The notes under the pieces were generated by a model. It did not search any database and was not told where the DNA came from. It saw only the letters and a program-made list of their open reading frames with translations. A stretch of DNA of 64,000 nucleotides, from NCBI RefSeq assembly GCF_934643285.1, contig NZ_CAKUBT010000001.1, forward strand, positions 186,001 through 250,000. Reading direction: 5' to 3'. Within the stretch, counting starts at the first letter, position 1. Each line of letters starts with the position of its first letter. The translations under genes were made by a program, and so were the position numbers. Source of the stretch: an uncultured Ellagibacter sp. Lineage in GTDB: Bacteria; Actinomycetota; Coriobacteriia; Coriobacteriales; Eggerthellaceae. This document shows positions 60,162 to 64,000 of this stretch, one piece after another.

Positions 60162-61183
60162 CAGTTGGCCTCCTTGTTTATGAAAGCGCCCGACGCCGAG
60201 TTGTGCGCGCTATCGTGCGCTGCTGTGAAGGCGAGCAGCTCGTCGAACACCTTGTCGAAATCTTCCGGCGTGACGCAGGCGTTGATCTTCCCGCGCGCGG
60301 TCGCAGCCCCAGGAAGGCCCGCCATGTACCACATCGCGTGCTTACGCATCCGCACGATGTTGCGCCCTTCCCGCTCGGCGAGCAAGTGCGCATGGCGGCG
60401 CGCCATGGCAAGACGTTCGGCGATATTGGGCCGCGCAGGTTCTTCTTTACCCGCGAGTGCAGCTTTCACCTGGGCGAATACCCAGGGGTTGCCTTCGGCC
60501 CCGCGTCCGATCATGATCGCATCGCAGCCTGTTTTCTCGCGCAGGGCGACCGCATCGGTGCCGCAGCGCACGTCCCCGTTCCCCACGACGGGGATGGCGA
60601 CGCCGCGCTTGACCTTCGCGATGACGTCCCAGTCGGCGCTCCCGCGGTAGAGCTGCTCGGAGTAGCGCCCGTGCACGGTGACGGCACACGCCCCTGCGTC
60701 TTCCATTCGGCGGGCGAACTCGGGGGCTGTTTCCTCCCCCATCTTGAACCCGCGGCGGAACTTCACCGTGACAGGATGTTTCACGGCGCCGCGCACCGCC
60801 GACACGATGGATGCGGCGAGCGCAGGGTCGCACATGAGCGCCGAGCCGTCGCCTTTCGTCACGATCTTGCGCGCGGGGCAGCCCATGTTGATGTCGAGGT
60901 ACGCGAGCGTGTCGCCCATCGTCTGCTCGATCCATGCGGCCTGCTCGGCCATGACGGCGGGCTCGTGCCCGAACAGCTGCACGGCCACGAGGTCCTCCCC
61001 CGGAGCGAGGCGCAGCAGGTGGCGCGTCTTCTCGTTTGCGAAAGAAAGGCCCTTCGCTGAAACCATCTCGGTATATGCAAGCGAGGCTCCCTGCTCGCGG
61101 CAAAGCGCGCGGAACGCCTCGTCGGTCACGCCCGCCATCGGCGCGAGGAGCAGCCGATGCTCGGCGAAGAAATCATGCATCAT
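60161..61183 (-). CDS. dusB: tRNA-dihydrouridine synthase
   Basis: A 340-residue FMN enzyme reducing tRNA uridines. Catalytic Cys102 in NMGCPARK, LAPMAGVTDEAFR at the start, and IPVVGNGDV are clear. DusB is the most common Gram-positive type, but the position specificity is not provable by eye. It starts with two consecutive ATGs. Confidence 0.9.
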   Translation of the reverse strand: MMHDFFAEHRLLLAPMAGVTDEAFRALCREQGASLAYTEMVSAKGLSFANEKTRHLLRLAPGEDLVAVQLFGHEPAVMAEQAAWIEQTMGDTLAYLDINMGCPARKIVTKGDGSALMCDPALAASIVSAVRGAVKHPVTVKFRRGFKMGEETAPEFARRMEDAGACAVTVHGRYSEQLYRGSADWDVIAKVKRGVAIPVVGNGDVRCGTDAVALREKTGCDAIMIGRGAEGNPWVFAQVKAALAGKEEPARPNIAERLAMARRHAHLLAEREGRNIVRMRKHAMWYMAGLPGAATARGKINACVTPEDFDKVFDELLAFTAAHDSAHNSASGAFINKEAN

Positions 61184-61209
61184 GCGAATCTCTCAAAACG
61201 TCGTTGCTA

Positions 61210-61413
61210 TTAAGCGCTCGCAAGCGTGCCGAGCGTAAGGGCGCCCATGACGAAGAGCGCCACGACGAGAATCAAGGCGACAACTCCCACGATGAGGCAT
61301 CCGGCTACGGGGAAAGCCCCCTTCGCATTCATGCGCTCGCGCTCGGCAGCCGCTTTCTTCTCGTCGAAGGGGTCGTCTAACCAGTTGTAAGATTCTTTTT
61401 CTCTTCTCGACAT
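61210..61413 (-). CDS. Small single-pass membrane protein
   Basis: A 67-residue protein: charged cytoplasmic N-terminus (REKESYNWLDDPFDEKKAAAERER, read in parts) and a C-terminal transmembrane helix of about 26 residues (residues 36-62). It begins two bases after the lepA stop. No function recognised. The ribosome site is distant (AAGG, 13 bases). Confidence 0.65.
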   Translation of the reverse strand: MSRREKESYNWLDDPFDEKKAAAERERMNAKGAFPVAGCLIVGVVALILVVALFVMGALTLGTLASA

Positions 61414-61415
61414 GG

Positions 61416-63218
61416 TTAATCGTCAACCTTAAGGATCGCCATGAACGCCTCTTGCGGGACCTCCACGTTACCGATGGCCTTCATACGCTTCTTGCCCTGC
61501 TTCTGCTTCTCGAGCAGCTTGCGTTTGCGCGAAATGTCGCCGCCGTAGCATTTCGCGAGGACGTCCTTGCGCTTCGCCTTCACCGTCTCGCGCGCGAGCA
61601 CGCGTCCGCCGATGGCTGCCTGAATGGGCACCTCGAACATCTGGCGCGGGATGATTTCCTTCAGCTTTTCGGTGAGCACGCGCCCGCGGTCGTAGGCCTT
61701 GTCCTTGTGGACGATGAACGACAGCGCGTCGATCGGCTTACCGGAGAGCAGGATGTCGAGCTTCACGAGCTGCGAGGGCTTGTAGCCGGCGAAGTCGTAG
61801 TCGAGCGACGCGTAGCCCTTCGTGTTCGATTTCAGCTTGTCGAAGTAGTCCATGATGAGCTCGGAGAGGGGGATCTCCCAGAGCATCTCGACCGTGTTCT
61901 GCGAAAGGTAGTTCATCGTGATGAACGTGCCGCGGCGGGCAACGGTTAAGTCCATGACGGCGCCGACGTAATCGGGCGGGATGAGGATTTTCGCCTTAAG
62001 ATAAGGTTCCTCGATATGCTCGATCTCGCCGGGGTCGGGCATTTCCTGGGGGGAATGCAGGCTCATCATCTCGCCGCCCTGCTTAAAGACGTGGTATTCC
62101 ACCGAGGGCGCGGTCGCGAGCAAATCGAGGTTGAACTCGCGCTCGAGGCGCTCCTTCACGACCTCCATGTGCAAAAGCCCCAAAAAACCGACGCGGAAGC
62201 CGAAGCCGAGCGCGTGGGACTTCTCGGGTTCCCACAATAGCGCGGGATCGTTGAGCGAGAGCTTCTCGAGGGCCTCCTTCAGGGGCTCGTATTGGTCAGA
62301 CTCAATGGGGAACAGGCCCGTGTAGACCATAGGCTTGGCCTCGCGATAGCCGGGCAGCGGGTTGTCGACGCCGCCTTCCGCAAGCGTGATCGTGTCGCCG
62401 ACCTTCACGTGGACAAGGTCCTTAAGCCCCGTGACCAGGTATCCGACCTCGCCGACGCCAAGCTCGGGCAGCGGCTCCTCGACGGGATGGCGCGCGCCCA
62501 CTTCCTCGGCCAGGATGTCCTTGCCCGACGCCATGAGGCGCAGGCGCTGGCCTTTCTTCATCGAGCCGTCGACGATGCGGACGAGCGCCACGACGCCGCG
62601 GTACGGGTCGAAGTAGCTGTCGAAGATGAGCGCACGCAGCGGGGCGTTCGCGTCGCCGGTTGGCGCGGGAATGTTGTAGACCACGGCCTCGAGCAGGTCG
62701 TGCACGCCGACGCCAGTTTTTCCCGAGGCGAGCACCGCGTCGTCTGCGGGGATCGCAAGCGCGTCCTCTATTTCAGCGCGAACGCGCTCGGGGTCGGCCG
62801 AGGGCAGGTCGATCTTGTTGATAAGCGGGATGATCTCGAGGTTCGCGTTCATCGCCATCATGGCGTTCGCGACCGTCTGCGCCTCAACGCCCTGGGTCGC
62901 GTCGACCACGAGCACCGCGCCCTCGCATGCAGCCAAAGAGCGGCTTACCTCGTAGGTGAAGTCGACGTGGCCGGGAGTGTCAATGAGGTTGAACTGGTAT
63001 TCCTCGCCGTCGTCGGCCTGATAGTTCACGCGCACGGCCTGGCTTTTGATCGTGATACCGCGCTCGCGCTCGATGTCCATCGTGTCGAGGAGCTGGGCTT
63101 GCATATCGCGCTCGGCGATGGTGCCCGTCATCTCGAGGATGCGGTCAGAAAGCGTCGATTTCCCGTGGTCGATATGGGCGATGATGGAGAAGTTCCTGAT
63201 ATGCGAGGGGTCGGTCAT
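61416..63218 (-). CDS. lepA: Elongation factor 4 (LepA)
   Basis: A 600-residue ribosomal back-translocase GTPase: IAHIDHGKSTLSDRIL, DTPGHVDF, INKIDLPSA, and a C-terminal LepA domain (KRKLLEKQKQGKKRMK). ATG at 63218; the AAGGA lies 13 bases off. A promoter TTGCGC (63285-63290), 18 bp, TATACA (63261-63266, minus strand) precedes it. It is divergent from rpsT, the common arrangement. Confidence 0.95.
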   Translation of the reverse strand: MTDPSHIRNFSIIAHIDHGKSTLSDRILEMTGTIAERDMQAQLLDTMDIERERGITIKSQAVRVNYQADDGEEYQFNLIDTPGHVDFTYEVSRSLAACEGAVLVVDATQGVEAQTVANAMMAMNANLEIIPLINKIDLPSADPERVRAEIEDALAIPADDAVLASGKTGVGVHDLLEAVVYNIPAPTGDANAPLRALIFDSYFDPYRGVVALVRIVDGSMKKGQRLRLMASGKDILAEEVGARHPVEEPLPELGVGEVGYLVTGLKDLVHVKVGDTITLAEGGVDNPLPGYREAKPMVYTGLFPIESDQYEPLKEALEKLSLNDPALLWEPEKSHALGFGFRVGFLGLLHMEVVKERLEREFNLDLLATAPSVEYHVFKQGGEMMSLHSPQEMPDPGEIEHIEEPYLKAKILIPPDYVGAVMDLTVARRGTFITMNYLSQNTVEMLWEIPLSELIMDYFDKLKSNTKGYASLDYDFAGYKPSQLVKLDILLSGKPIDALSFIVHKDKAYDRGRVLTEKLKEIIPRQMFEVPIQAAIGGRVLARETVKAKRKDVLAKCYGGDISRKRKLLEKQKQGKKRMKAIGNVEVPQEAFMAILKVDD

Positions 63219-63590
63219 GACGATCGATAGGTCCTTATCTCTTGCAGTATTTGTGTTCAATGTATACGTTTGCACCTGAAAATGGCGCAATTCACTAAAA
63301 ACTACGTGCAATTGGCGCAAGCGTTTGCTATTCTATCGCATTGCGTATCCAGCAAGCGTTCGCGTGGTGATATTCATCGGCGAATCCGCAGACATGGCTG
63401 CAACAGGGAAAGTGCTTGTGCTGGACGGCCGATTGGCCTGCGAGACAGAGAAATCCTGACTGTTTCCTATGCGAGACGCGCATCTTTGCGGTTTCTTCGT
63501 CTCGCGTGTCAATCTTGCCTTCCAACACTTTTCCTGCAACGTGTCGTGCTGCGCGCGCGGACTATCAGTTGTTTTAGGAAAGGAACGAAC
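63219..63590. other. Divergent lepA/rpsT spacer
   Basis: It contains the lepA promoter (63261-63290). The rpsT side has a long leader with GGCC-GATT-GGCC (63427-63438) and GCGAGACG/CGTCTCGC (63471-63478 and 63498-63505), potential stem-loops. No gene is credible here. Confidence 0.5.
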
Positions 63591-64000
63591 ATGGCAAACA
63601 TCAAGAGCCAGAAGAAGCGCAACATCACCAACGAGAAGGCGCATCAGCGCAACAAGGCTTGCAAGTCCGAGCTGAAGACCGCAGTTCGCCGCGTGCGCGA
63701 GGCTGTTGCCGCCGGCAACGGTGCCGAGGCTTACGCTGCCGCTCTCGCTGCGAGCCGCCTGCTCGACAAGGCTGCTTCCAAGGGCATCATCCACAAGAAC
63801 CAGGCTGCTAACCGCAAGTCCGGCGTCATGCAGCTCGCCAACACCATCGTGACCGACGCCGATCGCGCCGCTTACGTGAAGCCGGAGCCGAAGAAGCAGG
63901 AGGCCACGGGCAACAAGAAGGCTGCCAAGAAGGCCGAGCGCAAGGCCGCTCTCGCTGCCGCTTCCGCCGAGAAGGCCAAGCGCCGCGAGAAGCAGCTCAA
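63591..64000 (+). CDS. rpsT: 30S ribosomal protein S20 (partial), with long basic C-terminal extension
   Basis: From ATG 63591 (SD GGAAAGGA) the frame encodes ANIKSQKKRN and a normal S20 core up to about residue 88, then continues at least to residue 136 at the window edge with a Lys/Ala/Glu-rich stretch (KKAAKKAERKAALAAASAEK). Typical S20 is 85-90 residues. S20 binds 16S rRNA at the body of the 30S subunit. The stop codon lies outside. Confidence 0.93.
   Translation, partial: MANIKSQKKRNITNEKAHQRNKACKSELKTAVRRVREAVAAGNGAEAYAAALAASRLLDKAASKGIIHKNQAANRKSGVMQLANTIVTDADRAAYVKPEPKKQEATGNKKAAKKAERKAALAAASAEKAKRREKQL

Noticed and set aside
63394..63459. 21-codon frame in the rpsT leader
   Set aside because: No ribosome-binding site and no support for conservation.
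1..64000. tRNA, rRNA, CRISPR, transposase, prophage or toxin-antitoxin loci
   Set aside because: Searched by eye in all spacers on both strands; none found. Spacers are mostly under 200 bases.

Overview
This 64-kb window is a GC-rich, densely packed piece of chromosome. Its gene content and signals suggest a member of the class Coriobacteriia, probably an anaerobic, amino-acid-fermenting, menaquinone-containing Eggerthellaceae-type organism. The evidence is a group-4 [NiFe] hydrogenase end, indolepyruvate:ferredoxin oxidoreductase, MenA, Gram-positive style SOS boxes (GAAC-N4-GTTC), RNase Y/RNase J/PNPase, SpoVS without other sporulation genes, and CIRCE/HrcA. The genus cannot be fixed from the sequence alone. 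I see no rRNA, tRNA, CRISPR array, insertion sequence or prophage.

Layout. 1-14.6 kb (mostly + strand) is metabolic: the tail of a membrane-type hydrogenase operon, an orphan rhamnulose-1-phosphate aldolase, a CDP-alcohol phosphatidyltransferase, and then a run with phenylacetate-CoA ligase/ACT-domain pairs on either side of IorAB, with a D,D-carboxypeptidase and an FHA protein inside it. GluQ, a universal stress protein, MenA, a hotdog thioesterase and an acetamidase/formamidase follow. 14.9-18.8 kb is the NAD operon nadA-nadB-nadC-niaR, with a 34-bp palindrome in front that is very probably the NiaR operator. 19-21.6 kb holds dut, nrdR and a divergent SOS locus: lexA faces a small C-terminally anchored membrane protein across a shared promoter region with three LexA boxes.

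21.6-50.3 kb is almost entirely on the minus strand and consists of tightly packed housekeeping genes: recA-recX, a PgsA-PncC fusion, rimO, yajQ, a RodZ-like gene, ftsK, rnj, dapA, dapB, rpsO-pnp, recO, era, dgkA, ybeY and a frameshifted phoH, and downstream of recX rny, a GHKL ATPase, spoVS, miaB, miaA, dapF and hflX. RNase Y, RNase J, PNPase and YbeY all lie within about 22 kb. 50.3-54.6 kb (+) is a methionine module: metF, a free-standing MetH reactivation domain, and a MetH lacking that domain. 54.6-63.2 kb (-) contains lepA, dusB, hemW, hrcA-dnaJ-rsmE-mtaB. The window ends inside rpsT, whose product carries an unusual Lys/Ala-rich extension.

The least explained items are the LexA-controlled membrane protein opposite lexA (candidate SOS division inhibitor), the GHKL ATPase between rny and spoVS, the PgsA-PncC fusion, the zinc-ribbon FHA and zinc-ribbon PASTA proteins, the structured leader before rny, and the single-base break in phoH.
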